Shown here piece by piece: positions 41,862 to 51,063 of a stretch of 64,000 nt of DNA. The stretch covers positions 1 through 64,000 of the forward strand of contig DASRHT010000052.1 in NCBI GenBank assembly GCA_035650355.1, given 5' to 3'. The stretch comes from DASRHT01 sp035650355. Its GTDB lineage: Bacteria > Chloroflexota > Ktedonobacteria > Ktedonobacterales > Ktedonobacteraceae. A program made the position numbers and the translations under genes. Positions within the stretch are counted from its first letter, which is position 1. Every line of letters starts with the position of its first letter. A model generated the notes under the pieces. That model ran no database searches and was not told the DNA's origin. It was given only the letters and a program-made list of their open reading frames with translations.

Positions 41862-41966
41862 ATGCATACGTCAACAAACAAGCACGATAGCCATTCGCTA
41901 AATGGCAATCCAATCATGGCTTCTATGAGTGCGCCTTTTTTTGGGACTTCTGAGCTGTATCATTGA
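41862..41966 (+). CDS. Candidate 34-residue leader peptide or small secreted peptide
   Basis: A short frame beginning MHTSTNKHDSHSL and ending FFGTSELYH, with AAAGAGG 8 bases upstream and a plausible promoter. It lies alone before the ABC exporter operon. Its stop codon runs into the first of three hairpins (AGCCTGTATAGGCT, 41966-41979). It may be a regulatory leader peptide that senses ribosome stalling, or a precursor peptide exported by the ABC proteins. Neither is proven. Confidence 0.45.
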   Translation: MHTSTNKHDSHSLNGNPIMASMSAPFFGTSELYH

Positions 41967-42020
41967 GCCTGTATAGGCTGGAATGCGAAAAATAGAGGTA
42001 GGCTGCTAGCAGGCAATTGT

Positions 42021-42050
42021 CACGGGCGCGCTCTTGCTCGTGGCTTTTTT
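42021..42050 (+). terminator. Attenuator-like terminator before the ABC exporter
   Basis: CACGGGC / GCTCGTG stem followed by GCTTTTTT. The 3' arm GCTCGTGG (42036-42043) can instead pair with CCACGAGC (42066-42073), so terminator and antiterminator are mutually exclusive. Confidence 0.6.
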
Positions 42051-42065
42051 GTGCTCAGTAATCAC

Positions 42066-42088
42066 CCACGAGCGCCCTTTGCTCGTGG
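42066..42088 (+). promoter_or_regulatory. Anti-attenuator hairpin
   Basis: A perfect 8-bp stem CCACGAGC / GCTCGTGG without a T run. Its 5' arm is complementary to the 3' arm of the preceding terminator. It ends about 105 bases before the exporter start codon. Confidence 0.55.
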
Positions 42089-42192
42089 TTGCGCTAGTCT
42101 TTACCATTCTCCCACAAGCAATGCCGATATCCTTTGTTGATTGCTATGATTTTATCTCGCCGCTATGCATCTTTTTGTGAAAGGAACGCTCA

Positions 42193-43950
42193 ATGAGTTC
42201 TATGCTTAAACCGTCTATCATGTCCTATCGGGATTTGTTTGTTATTTACCTCAAACCGCAATGGCGCAGAACAACGTTGATGGCGGCGCTGCTCCTCATA
42301 AGCATTGGCCTGCAACTGGTCAATCCGCAAATCTTGCGCTATTTCATCGATACGGTTACATCCGGCGGCAATTTACAGCCGCTCTTGCTGGCAGGAGCGA
42401 CCTTCATGGGCATCGCGTTGGCGAACCAGGCCATCACCGTCTTTGCAACCTACGAAAGCGAATATGTGGCATGGACAGCTACCAATCAACTACGTACTGA
42501 TCTGGTTGCCCACTGTCTATCGCTGGACATGGCTTTCCACAAGGCCCGGACGGCAGGCGAACTGATCGAACGCATCGATGGCGATGTGGACACGCTCTCT
42601 AACTTCTTTTCGCAGGCGGTCATTCACCTGCTCGGCAATGGCCTCCTGATCGCGGGCGTGATTGCGCTGCTCTTCGGGATCGACTGGCGCGTTGGCCTGG
42701 CAATGGGCGGCTTCACGATCCTGGCGCTGGTGGGTTTGACACGCCTACGCGGTTTCGCCGTAAAATTCTGGACCGCTTACCGTCAAAAAGATGCCGAGTT
42801 CTTTGGCTTCCTGGGCGAGCAGTTAGCGGGTACGGAGGATGTACGGGCCAACGGGGCGAGCGGCTATGTGATGCAGCGCTTCTACCTACTTATGCGTCAG
42901 TGGCTGCCCATTCAGTACAGAGCCAGCATGGCAGCTTATTCTATGGGGGCTACAGCACTGCTGGTCTTCGCTCTCGGCAATGCCCTGGCTCTGGCGCTGG
43001 GAGCGTATCTGTGGAGCACCAGAAGCATCACCCTGGGCACGGTCTACCTCATCTTTTACTATATCAACCTGCTAAACGACCCGATAGATAATATCCGTGG
43101 GCAACTACAGCAATTGCAGCAGGCTGGAGCTGGCATTGAGCGCGTGAAAGAGCTTCTCCAACTCCAGCCCACCATCAGCGATGGCACCAGTTCCACGTTG
43201 CCAGCAGGCGCACAGACGGTCGCATTTCGCGATGTCTCTTTTAGCTATAACGCGGATGATGTGGTGCTTCATCATCTGAACTTTCATTTGCAGCCAGGAA
43301 AAGTTCTCGGTGTGCTTGGGCGTACGGGTAGCGGCAAGACGACGCTGGCACGCCTGATCCTGCGCCTCTACGATGTTCAGGAAGGGGAGGTATGCATTGG
43401 AGGCAGGCCGGTCCAAACTCTCAAATTGAGCGACTTGCGTCGGTATATCGGCATGGTTACGCAGGATGTCCAGTTGTTCCACGCCACGGTACGCGACAAT
43501 CTGACGCTTTTTAATCACACCATCAGCGACTCGCGTATCCTGGCCGCGCTTGACGATCTGGGCCTCTCACCCTGGTACCATTCGCTGCCAATGGGCCTGG
43601 ACACCGAGTTGGGCTCGGATGGCGAAGGGCTATCGGCTGGCGAGGCTCAATTGCTGGCATTCACCCGCGTCTTTCTGATTAATCCGGGTCTGGTGATCCT
43701 CGATGAAGCCTCATCGCGCCTGGACCCTGCTACCGAGCAACTGATCGAACGCGCCGTGAGCAAGTTGCTGGCCGGACGCACCGGCATCGTAATTGCGCAC
43801 CGTCTCACCACTATTCAACGGGCCGACGAGATTATGGTGATGGAAAACGGCTGTATTATCGAGCATGGAGACAGAGCAGTATTAGCTGCCGATCCAGCTT
43901 CACGCTTTTATCACCTGCTGCAAACAGGACTGGAGGAGGTCCACGCATGA
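42193..43950 (+). CDS. ABC exporter half-transporter (membrane + ATPase), subunit 1
   Basis: A 585-residue fusion: six membrane helices (about 25-320) and an ATPase domain with Walker A GRTGSGKTT, LSAGEAQ in place of LSGGQ, Walker B LVILDEASSRLDP and the switch His in IAHRLTT. It forms a heterodimer with the overlapping next gene. The modified signature suggests one degenerate ATP site, as in heterodimeric exporters. The substrate (drug, lipid or peptide) is unknown. A possible attenuator lies upstream. Confidence 0.92.
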   Translation: MSSMLKPSIMSYRDLFVIYLKPQWRRTTLMAALLLISIGLQLVNPQILRYFIDTVTSGGNLQPLLLAGATFMGIALANQAITVFATYESEYVAWTATNQLRTDLVAHCLSLDMAFHKARTAGELIERIDGDVDTLSNFFSQAVIHLLGNGLLIAGVIALLFGIDWRVGLAMGGFTILALVGLTRLRGFAVKFWTAYRQKDAEFFGFLGEQLAGTEDVRANGASGYVMQRFYLLMRQWLPIQYRASMAAYSMGATALLVFALGNALALALGAYLWSTRSITLGTVYLIFYYINLLNDPIDNIRGQLQQLQQAGAGIERVKELLQLQPTISDGTSSTLPAGAQTVAFRDVSFSYNADDVVLHHLNFHLQPGKVLGVLGRTGSGKTTLARLILRLYDVQEGEVCIGGRPVQTLKLSDLRRYIGMVTQDVQLFHATVRDNLTLFNHTISDSRILAALDDLGLSPWYHSLPMGLDTELGSDGEGLSAGEAQLLAFTRVFLINPGLVILDEASSRLDPATEQLIERAVSKLLAGRTGIVIAHRLTTIQRADEIMVMENGCIIEHGDRAVLAADPASRFYHLLQTGLEEVHA

Positions 43951-45704
43951 AAGCCTATCAATATCTGTGGCGCATGATCCGCTATCGTCCCTGGCTCTAC
44001 GCCTTCAACGCGCTGTGCTGGTTTCTTATTCACATCGCGCCGCTCATTCCCGGCCTGATCGCGCAGCAGTTTTTTAATGCGCTCCCTAAGGCGGGCCATC
44101 TCAATTCCGCGCTATGGCTGCTGATCGCTCTGCTGGTTATGACCGCTCTAGCTCGCACCGTCTTGTTTCTTACCGGAGGATGGGTTGATAGCCTGCATCG
44201 TTTCTCTATGAGTGGCTTGCTGCGTCGCAATTTGCTGGAACGCATTCTGGAGCGACCGGGAGCGCGCGCCGTCCCGGAGTCGCCCGGCGAGGCGATCAGC
44301 CGTTTTCGCGACGACGCGAGGCAGGCCGAAGACGCCATTAGCTGGACGCTCGATAGCATTGGCGAGGCGCTCTTCGCCCTCTTCGCCATCATTATCATGT
44401 TCAGGATCAACATTACCATCACGCTGCTGGCCTTCTTCCCGTTAGCAGGTGTGGTAGCGATAGCGCAGGCAATGAGCAGCCGCCTGGAAAAATATCGCAA
44501 GGCCAGCCGCCACGCCACGGGCCGCGTCACCAGCGCCATCGGCGAAATCTTCGGCACGGTGCAGGCAATTAAGGTCGCCACAGCAGAACCGTATGTCATC
44601 GAGCATTTCCAGACGCTCAACGAGCGGCGGCGCGCCACCATGCTCAAAGATCGCGTGTTGGAGCAACTGTTGAACTCCACCTTTGGCAATACTGTTGGAT
44701 TAGGCACGGGACTGATATTGATTCTGGCGGCTCAATCGATGCGGGCGGGGCAACTGGGCATCGGCGACCTGGCACTGTTCATCTACTATCTGGCCTTCGT
44801 GGCCGATTTTACCCAGTTTTTCGGCATGTTTCTGGCCCATTATTCTCAGACGAAAGTAGCCTTCCAACGCATGAATACCTTGCTACAGGGCGCGCCGCCG
44901 GAAAGATTGGTCGCCCCCAAACCGCTGCACCTGAGCGGCCCGGTTCCAGAGCTAGCAACTCCTACGTCAGTAGAGCAAGCTCTGACAAGCCTGGAAGTCT
45001 CTGGTCTGACCTACCGGTATCCCGATACAGGGCGCGGCATCGAAAAGATCAGCTTCGCCTTGCAGCGCGATACGCTGACCGTCATCACGGGCCGAATCGG
45101 CTCGGGCAAAACTACGCTGCTTCAGGTCTTACAGGGACTGCTGCCAAAAGATGCGGGTGAGATCCGCTGGAATGGGCAGTTCATTCCCGATCCGGCCTCC
45201 TTCTTCGTCCCACCCAGAAGTGCCTACACAGCTCAGGTGCCGCGCCTCTTCAGCGCCACTCTCAAGGAGAACATCCTGCTTGGCCTGTCGGAGGAGCCGG
45301 AGCGATTGGAGCTAGCTTTGCGCACGGCAGTAATGGAAAGCGACATCGCCGAACTGGAGAACGGCCTGGAGACGCTGATCGGCACAAGGGGCGTCAAGCT
45401 TTCGGGCGGGCAGGCGCAACGGACCGCCGCCGCTCGCATGTTTGTACGCGAGGCCGAACTGCTGATCTTCGACGATCTTTCCAGCGCCCTCGATGTTGTT
45501 ACCGAACAGACCATGTGGGAACGGCTCTTCTCGCGACGGCAGCAGACATGCCTGGTCGTCTCGCACCGTCGCGCAGTATTGCAGCGGGCGCACCATATCA
45601 TTGTGCTAAAGGAAGGCCGGATCGAGGCGGAGGGGCGGCTCGACGACCTGCTACAACGCTCAGACGAGATGCAGCGGTTATGGTACGGAGGGGTGGTAGA
45701 TTGA
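43947..45704 (+). CDS. ABC exporter half-transporter, subunit 2
   Basis: A 585-residue partner, same length and layout. The start overlaps the first subunit's stop by 4 bases (ATGA). ATPase motifs: GRIGSGKTT, LSGGQAQR (canonical signature), LLIFDDLSSALD, where the usual catalytic Glu after Walker B is Asp, and VSHRRAV. One canonical and one altered site in the pair is typical of asymmetric heterodimeric exporters. Confidence 0.92.
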   Translation: MKAYQYLWRMIRYRPWLYAFNALCWFLIHIAPLIPGLIAQQFFNALPKAGHLNSALWLLIALLVMTALARTVLFLTGGWVDSLHRFSMSGLLRRNLLERILERPGARAVPESPGEAISRFRDDARQAEDAISWTLDSIGEALFALFAIIIMFRINITITLLAFFPLAGVVAIAQAMSSRLEKYRKASRHATGRVTSAIGEIFGTVQAIKVATAEPYVIEHFQTLNERRRATMLKDRVLEQLLNSTFGNTVGLGTGLILILAAQSMRAGQLGIGDLALFIYYLAFVADFTQFFGMFLAHYSQTKVAFQRMNTLLQGAPPERLVAPKPLHLSGPVPELATPTSVEQALTSLEVSGLTYRYPDTGRGIEKISFALQRDTLTVITGRIGSGKTTLLQVLQGLLPKDAGEIRWNGQFIPDPASFFVPPRSAYTAQVPRLFSATLKENILLGLSEEPERLELALRTAVMESDIAELENGLETLIGTRGVKLSGGQAQRTAAARMFVREAELLIFDDLSSALDVVTEQTMWERLFSRRQQTCLVVSHRRAVLQRAHHIIVLKEGRIEAEGRLDDLLQRSDEMQRLWYGGVVD

Positions 45705-45711
45705 AATGCCA

Positions 45712-45782
45712 GCAGGGCAGGGGCCAGCCCTGCCTCTACGTCGTGCGCAGGTAGGGGCAATCCCTTGCGGTTGCCCTTTACG
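45712..45782. repeat. Dispersed GC-rich palindromes between exporter and rlmB
   Basis: Two adjacent units: GCAGGGCAGGGGCCAGCCC..CTACG and GTAGGGGCAATCCCTTGCGG..TTGCCC. They belong to the same family as the copies at 36532 and 46580. No gene. Confidence 0.6.
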
Positions 45783-45842
45783 GAGTGATTGACGGGGGAC
45801 ATATACTATACAGTTGAAGAAACAAAAGAGCTGGGAAGGACC

Positions 45843-46580
45843 ATGCCCGAATTGATCTGGGGACGTAACCCCATTTTAGAGACGCTGCGTGCTAAACGGC
45901 GCATCAAACGCATTCTGCTCGCCGAAGGGCAGCGTGATGCGCCGGTCATCAATACTATCATGCAAGAGGCGGAGCAACGGTGCATCCCTGTCGAGATTGT
46001 GCCGCGCTCACGCCTCGACCAGATGAGCCGGGGCGCAACTCACCAGGGCTGCATCGCTCAGGTCGAAGAGCGTCAATACGCCACCACCGATCAAATTCTT
46101 GCCTACGCCGCTGAGAAGAACGAACTGCCGCTGCTATTGATCCTTGACGCCATCCAAGACGTCAACAATCTCGGCTCCCTGCTGCGTACGGCGGAGGCGG
46201 CTGGCGTTCACGGCGTCATCATTCCGCAACATCGCGCAGCCGAGGTCAACGCCACCGTCGTCAAAACCTCGGCGGGCGCGACCGAGCATCTGTTGATCGC
46301 TCAGGAAACCAATCTCACCCGCACTATCGAGTATCTCAAGCAGCAAAATGTCTGGGTGGTGGGACTGGCGGGTGAGGCCCAGACATTGTACATGCAGGCC
46401 GACCTGACCGGACCGATAGCCCTGGTCGTCGGCAACGAAGGCAAAGGCATTAGCAGGCTGGTGCGGGAACATTGCGACCTGCTCATCAAGCTTCCCATGC
46501 GCGGCGATATCAACTCGCTCAACGCAGCCGTCGCAGGAAGCATCGCGCTCTATGAGGTGTTGCGACAGCGCGAATGGTAG
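45843..46580 (+). CDS. rlmB: 23S rRNA (guanosine-2'-O)-methyltransferase RlmB
   Basis: A 245-residue TrmH/SpoU methyltransferase. The N-terminal substrate-binding part opens LIWGRNPILETLRAKRRIKR. The SPOUT knot has DAIQDVNNLGSLLRTAEAAG, VVGNEGKGISRLVREHCD and LPMRGDINSLNAAVAGSIAL. It methylates a guanosine in 23S rRNA. I prefer the ATG at 45843, which has GGAAGGA upstream, over the ATG-like start at 45789. Its last 24 bases are duplicated at 46615-46638 around an inserted palindrome. Confidence 0.93.
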   Translation: MPELIWGRNPILETLRAKRRIKRILLAEGQRDAPVINTIMQEAEQRCIPVEIVPRSRLDQMSRGATHQGCIAQVEERQYATTDQILAYAAEKNELPLLLILDAIQDVNNLGSLLRTAEAAGVHGVIIPQHRAAEVNATVVKTSAGATEHLLIAQETNLTRTIEYLKQQNVWVVGLAGEAQTLYMQADLTGPIALVVGNEGKGISRLVREHCDLLIKLPMRGDINSLNAAVAGSIALYEVLRQREW

Positions 46581-46638
46581 GGGCAGGGCTGGCCCCTGCC
46601 CTGCAACCCAACAGGGTGTTGCGACAGCGCGAATGGTA
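46556..46638. repeat. Palindrome insertion with a 24-bp direct duplication
   Basis: Bases 46556-46579 (end of rlmB, GGTGTTGCGACAGCGC...) recur exactly at 46615-46638. Between them sits a 35-base unit with GGGGCAGGGC / GGCCCCTGCCCTG. This is direct evidence that the small palindrome inserts and duplicates its target. The insertion preserved the rlmB stop codon. Confidence 0.85.
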
Positions 46639-46658
46639 ACATTAGTCACATTTGTGAC

Positions 46659-47711
46659 ATGTTTGAGAGGCTTAACGTTTTGAAATGTACTAATGCTGAG
46701 TTCTTTGGGGAGTTTAGGACCGTGTTTAAGCACCTTATTCATCATCTGACCATTTTATTTTCCTGTATCGCGGGACTTTTCATCATAATGTATGTCCAGC
46801 TACCATTTGCCTATGCCGCTAGTGCAACAACTTTGCCAGGGGCAGCGCCTCAGGTGACCGTCAGCCTGCCGGGAGGTGGGCCGCTGGTGGGACATCCAGG
46901 CACGAAGGTACATATTGCAGGCACAGGTTTCACCCCATCCTCAATGGCGGCACTTTACACGACGCCGACGAACGATCCGGCCAAGTGCAAGTCGGGTGCC
47001 GATCCGGCAGGGCTTGGACTGACATCCTTCGCCACAAAGCCCACCGTTGCCGTACAGGCTGATGGAACGTTTCAGGTCGATACCACATGGCCCAACAGCG
47101 CGGCTACCGCGACCACCCCATACTACGTTTGCGCGACCGATGGATCTGCGGCGCCAGGCTCCCCCGGTGCGCTCTCAGCTACCAGTTTTACCGTCGCGCA
47201 ACCTGTGACCATTCAGGTCACGCCACAAAGCCCGACAACAGTTTTGCCTGGCAGCCAGGTTACCGTTTCAGGCACTCAATGGCTCCCTCCGCAGACGCTG
47301 ACAGTAGCAATCGTCCCGCCGGGAGCGGCAGGGGTTGTCGTCAGCGATCATGCCACCCCTGATGCAAACGGGAACTTTAGCATTATGCTCACTATCCCAT
47401 CCACAACTGCCGCAGGCACCTATTCTGTCAGCGTGAGCGCGGATGGTGAGCCAACGATGAAGGCCACGCTGGCTAATGCCGTGACGGTGAGCGCAGCAGC
47501 CACGCCCACACCTACCGCAACTGCCGCACCAAGCCCTACCGCGACAACTGCTCCCACGCCTACAGCCACCACGCCCCCTTCTACACCACCACCAACCAGT
47601 GGCGGAGGTAGCGGTGGTATGACAATCCTTATCTTCGCACTGGGAGGCATCGGCGCCGTCCTGATTATCGTCGGCATCGTGCTGTTCGCCGCCTATTCGC
47701 GAGCGCAGTAG
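46659..47711 (+). CDS. Surface protein with Ig/IPT-like domains and C-terminal anchor helix
   Basis: A 350-residue exported protein. A signal region (LTILFSCIAGLFIIMYVQLP) ends near YAASA. Two Ig/IPT-like beta modules follow (about 60-165 and 170-270; motifs GTKVHIAGTGFTPSS and GSQVTVSGTQWLPPQ). Then comes a Thr/Pro/Ala repeat linker (TPTPTATAAPSPTATTAP) and a C-terminal membrane helix (MTILIFALGGIGAVLIIVGI). It should stand on the cell surface. Function unknown. It precedes the membrane kinase gene. Confidence 0.8.
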   Translation: MFERLNVLKCTNAEFFGEFRTVFKHLIHHLTILFSCIAGLFIIMYVQLPFAYAASATTLPGAAPQVTVSLPGGGPLVGHPGTKVHIAGTGFTPSSMAALYTTPTNDPAKCKSGADPAGLGLTSFATKPTVAVQADGTFQVDTTWPNSAATATTPYYVCATDGSAAPGSPGALSATSFTVAQPVTIQVTPQSPTTVLPGSQVTVSGTQWLPPQTLTVAIVPPGAAGVVVSDHATPDANGNFSIMLTIPSTTAAGTYSVSVSADGEPTMKATLANAVTVSAAATPTPTATAAPSPTATTAPTPTATTPPSTPPPTSGGGSGGMTILIFALGGIGAVLIIVGIVLFAAYSRAQ

Positions 47712-47818
47712 GACGCATCGGGTTTGATACGATTTTAAGGGGATGGGTGTTGCTATTGAAGAGGATGGGCGTAAAATGGTAGAATAGCGGTGGCTCATCA
47801 TGGAAGAGGGATTTCTCT

Positions 47819-50800
47819 TTGCAATTGCTGTCGGACGAACTTACGCCGGGCGCTATTCTGCAAGAACGCTACGAAATTGTCCAGAGGGCGGGCGGGGGCG
47901 GTATGGGAACCGTTTACCAGGCCACGGATCGCCGCGTCGCCGGACGAGTCGTAGCGATTAAAGAGCTGAAGCAGGGCGGCTTGGACCAGGAAAACCTGAA
48001 GAAGGCCAGGGAACGCTTTGAACGTGAAGCCGCTATCCTGAGCCTTGTTCAGCATGCGCACCTGCCCAGCGTGTACGACTCCTTTGAGGAATGCGGGCGC
48101 TCCTACCTCGTGATGGAGTTTGTCGAGGGGGAGACGCTGCATGAGCGTATGAAGGCTATGCGGAGACCTCTGGAGCCGCTGGTGGCCCTGAATTATGCGA
48201 TTCAGCTCTGCGATGTCCTCGATTATCTGCATAACCGGCATGAGCCTATCATTTTTCGTGACCTCAAGCCTTCCAATATTATGATTCGCCCGGATGGGCA
48301 GGTGATTCTGATTGACTTCGGTATCGCGCGGCACTTCAAGCCAGGCCAAAGCGGCGATACAGAGGCTTTCGGCACGCTCGGCTACGTGGCTCCAGAGGTT
48401 GGCTACGCCCAGAGCGATGCACGCGCGGATATCTACAGCCTGGGCGCAACGCTGCATCATTGCCTGACGAATCAGGTGCCCGATTATGCCGATCTGAACA
48501 AGCCTTTTCCATCCATACTTGGTATCAATGCCGCCCCTCCAAAAGAGCTTGATGAGCTGATCCTCAAAATGGTCGAGCGTGATCCGGCAAAACGCCCGGC
48601 AAATATAGCTCAGGTGCAACAAAAACTACAGCGCATCCAGGCGCGATTATCTGCCGAATTAACGCAGCTCCTGGCAAGAGACACATCTCCCTCACTGGCT
48701 GCTACTTTCTATTCCAGTCCAACGGAGCAGTTGCACGCCGCCGCTACCTCGCCGCTTACCTCGCCACTCGTCTCTTTGTTGGGCCGCATCTCTGCCTTGC
48801 TGCTGGCGGGCGTGGGACTGGTCCTGCCCTCGTTTGAGCGCACGATTCGCAGTTGGGTGGCGTTGCTGGTAGTGCGAGATACGAGAGCAAAGATATATGA
48901 CTGGTATCTGCATGCCCGCTTGCGCCTCACGGCAACGGGCATCTGGACGAGGTCGTTTTTGCTCTTTCTCGCGGGCCTGCTACTGGGGACGATGATCTTT
49001 TGTGTTGAGGCGTATGCCCAGTTTGGTCATTCGTCGTACCGCGTCGAAGCTGGCCTGGTTTTTGTCCTGTTTACCAGTATCATTCTCACGGGCAATCAGC
49101 TCCATGCGGCTGTTCCACGCAATATCTTACTCTGCTGCGGCTTTTTTCTCGCTGTCGCTTTCCTGGCGCTGCTGATCTCTCCCGGCTTCCAGACGCCCTC
49201 CGTCGGTACTGGGCAGTCGGTAATGCTCGATCTTCTGCTGATCTATGGCGTTGTGATCCTGGCGCTGATCGCCCTGGTCGGCAGCACGAGTATTAAACAG
49301 GCTGCCACCAACGCTCCTGCTCCTGCGACCGGACGGCACTGGTCGGCCAGCTTCAGCCATTTTGCGCTGCTGGGATTGACGGGAATCTGCTTGCTGATCC
49401 AGTTCAGTGTGGGCGCGCAAGAGCAGATCATCTTTGCCCCGGCGGATGTGCGTCCGTTTGCGCTTAGCCTGGATACGTCATTCAGCCTCAATAACGCTAT
49501 CGTTTGCTTGCTCATTGCGATTGGCGCGATCTCGTATCTGCGCGCCTTTTTGCCGGTGAGATTTACCGGCTTTGACCGCTTTCTGGTCTTGCTGCTCTGC
49601 CTGCTCTACCTGCCCGCGCAGTACACTTTTGGCCTGTATGAATTTGGGCAGATGTTTCCCGGCCTACCCCAGGCGAGCGCGGTCGCGCTCAACCTGGTGC
49701 TGCTGGCATTCCCTTTGCTCCTATCCCTGCTATCGCTCTTTCCCCTGCCGAGCCACTTTACCTGGATCGGCCATTTGCCGCTGCTCGCGCTCACTATCCT
49801 CTATGGATGGTTGCAAAACGCTCTGGTCGGGCAGGAGCCGTTCCCATTGCTGACGCAAAGCCCATTCCAGGTGATTAATACCCTGCCCGGATTATCTCCG
49901 TCAGGGCAGATCGTGTTTTACGCGCTGGTCGCGGCCTCTCTGCTCTTATTGATGCGTGCCTTGTGGTTCGCCGCCGCCAGAGCGACCAGCGCCGGGGACC
50001 GCATCGCGCTGTTCGTGATTACGGTGGGTATGGGGGCGCTGCAATGGGTCTTCTGGCAGGAGGCCCAGGCCCTTCCAGGCTTCTCGCAGAACACAAGTCT
50101 GTTATATGCTTCTCTCCTCTCGCTCTTCCTGGGCGGGCTGGCGATCTGCTGCGCCTTTGCAAGCTCGGCCATAGCGGCATTTAGTGCGCTCTCCGAACGC
50201 TATGGCAAATACAACTGGCTCGCCAGACTGCTGATGGCGTTGGATCGCACGCTGGTGCTGGGCGTTACTATTATCAGCCTCCTGCTGCTGAACTTTTTTG
50301 GTGGTCAGGGGGGACCTCTGGCTTACGCCTTTGCTATTCAAGGTCTGGTCGGAGCGACTGTTACCACAGTATTAAGCGTCGGGCTGATCTTTACCATCGT
50401 GCTTGCGCTCTTTGGCTTCATCGCGCTTGTGCGCCTGCGTGCTGCTGTGGGCTGGCCTGAACGCGTGCTGTTGCTGCTCTGTGGAGCGGTGGGGGTGTCG
50501 CTGCTAACCGATCCGAACAATGTGCAACACCTGGGGATCTTCTCAGCAAACACGCAGGCGGTGGCGGGAAACCCGTTCTCGGCCCTGAATCTCGATCAGG
50601 TGGTTGCGTTCTGCATACTTATCGTGGCGCTGCTCTCGCTCTTCTGGCTGCTACGAACCAATATCCGCTCGGATCGCGTCCCGCTCGGCATCATCTTCGG
50701 CAGCGCCGCCTTTTTCGCGCTGCTCAATACCCTCTCCCCACTCCCCTTCTTCTTATTGACCGCGCTCTTTTTGCTATTGCTGGGGATGCCAATCGCCGCT

Positions 50801-50848
50801 CGCATCGAACAAGTGCGGCGCGGCGACGCAACTGTACCAATCAAATAA
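47819..50848 (+). CDS. Serine/threonine protein kinase with polytopic membrane tail
   Basis: A 1009-residue protein. The kinase domain (about 15-280) has the glycine loop RAGGGGMGTVY, ATP-binding Lys in VVAIKELKQ, the catalytic loop IIFRDLKPSNIM (FRD instead of HRD, common in bacterial members), DFGIARHF and APEV. From about residue 380 to 1000 there are some 14-16 membrane helices with short loops, no PASTA or sensor domain recognised. The start appears to be TTG at 47819 with AGAGGG 9 bases upstream. It may sense membrane state or act with the surface protein before it; this is a guess. Confidence 0.9.
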   Translation: MQLLSDELTPGAILQERYEIVQRAGGGGMGTVYQATDRRVAGRVVAIKELKQGGLDQENLKKARERFEREAAILSLVQHAHLPSVYDSFEECGRSYLVMEFVEGETLHERMKAMRRPLEPLVALNYAIQLCDVLDYLHNRHEPIIFRDLKPSNIMIRPDGQVILIDFGIARHFKPGQSGDTEAFGTLGYVAPEVGYAQSDARADIYSLGATLHHCLTNQVPDYADLNKPFPSILGINAAPPKELDELILKMVERDPAKRPANIAQVQQKLQRIQARLSAELTQLLARDTSPSLAATFYSSPTEQLHAAATSPLTSPLVSLLGRISALLLAGVGLVLPSFERTIRSWVALLVVRDTRAKIYDWYLHARLRLTATGIWTRSFLLFLAGLLLGTMIFCVEAYAQFGHSSYRVEAGLVFVLFTSIILTGNQLHAAVPRNILLCCGFFLAVAFLALLISPGFQTPSVGTGQSVMLDLLLIYGVVILALIALVGSTSIKQAATNAPAPATGRHWSASFSHFALLGLTGICLLIQFSVGAQEQIIFAPADVRPFALSLDTSFSLNNAIVCLLIAIGAISYLRAFLPVRFTGFDRFLVLLLCLLYLPAQYTFGLYEFGQMFPGLPQASAVALNLVLLAFPLLLSLLSLFPLPSHFTWIGHLPLLALTILYGWLQNALVGQEPFPLLTQSPFQVINTLPGLSPSGQIVFYALVAASLLLLMRALWFAAARATSAGDRIALFVITVGMGALQWVFWQEAQALPGFSQNTSLLYASLLSLFLGGLAICCAFASSAIAAFSALSERYGKYNWLARLLMALDRTLVLGVTIISLLLLNFFGGQGGPLAYAFAIQGLVGATVTTVLSVGLIFTIVLALFGFIALVRLRAAVGWPERVLLLLCGAVGVSLLTDPNNVQHLGIFSANTQAVAGNPFSALNLDQVVAFCILIVALLSLFWLLRTNIRSDRVPLGIIFGSAAFFALLNTLSPLPFFLLTALFLLLLGMPIAARIEQVRRGDATVPIK

Positions 50849-50952
50849 ATGAATATAGACAGGAACGACCCCAGAACTAGTTTCCCAGGCAACAGCAAAA
50901 CACGCTTGCAGCTACCCGGGAACAAGCCTGTTTTATACGCTTTTGGGATTGA

Positions 50953-50986
50953 AATGCCTGGAACAATATAAAAATCGTTCCAGGCA
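50953..50986. terminator. Hairpin between the kinase and acyl-CoA dehydrogenase genes
   Basis: Perfect inverted repeat TGCCTGGAAC / GTTCCAGGCA with a 12-base loop, between two converging genes. There is no T run after it, so its role as a terminator is tentative. Confidence 0.4.
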
Positions 50987-51063
50987 TGGTATGGTTGATA
51001 GCCAATTTGACAGTCAATGGCGCTTACTTTGACTTACATCCTTTTACAACGGCATACAAAAAC

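Noticed and set aside
42001..42014. GGCTGCTAGCAGG near the exporter leader resembles the CRISPR repeat palindrome
   Set aside because: Only about 11 bases agree, there is no repeat-spacer pattern, and it is explained by a local hairpin.
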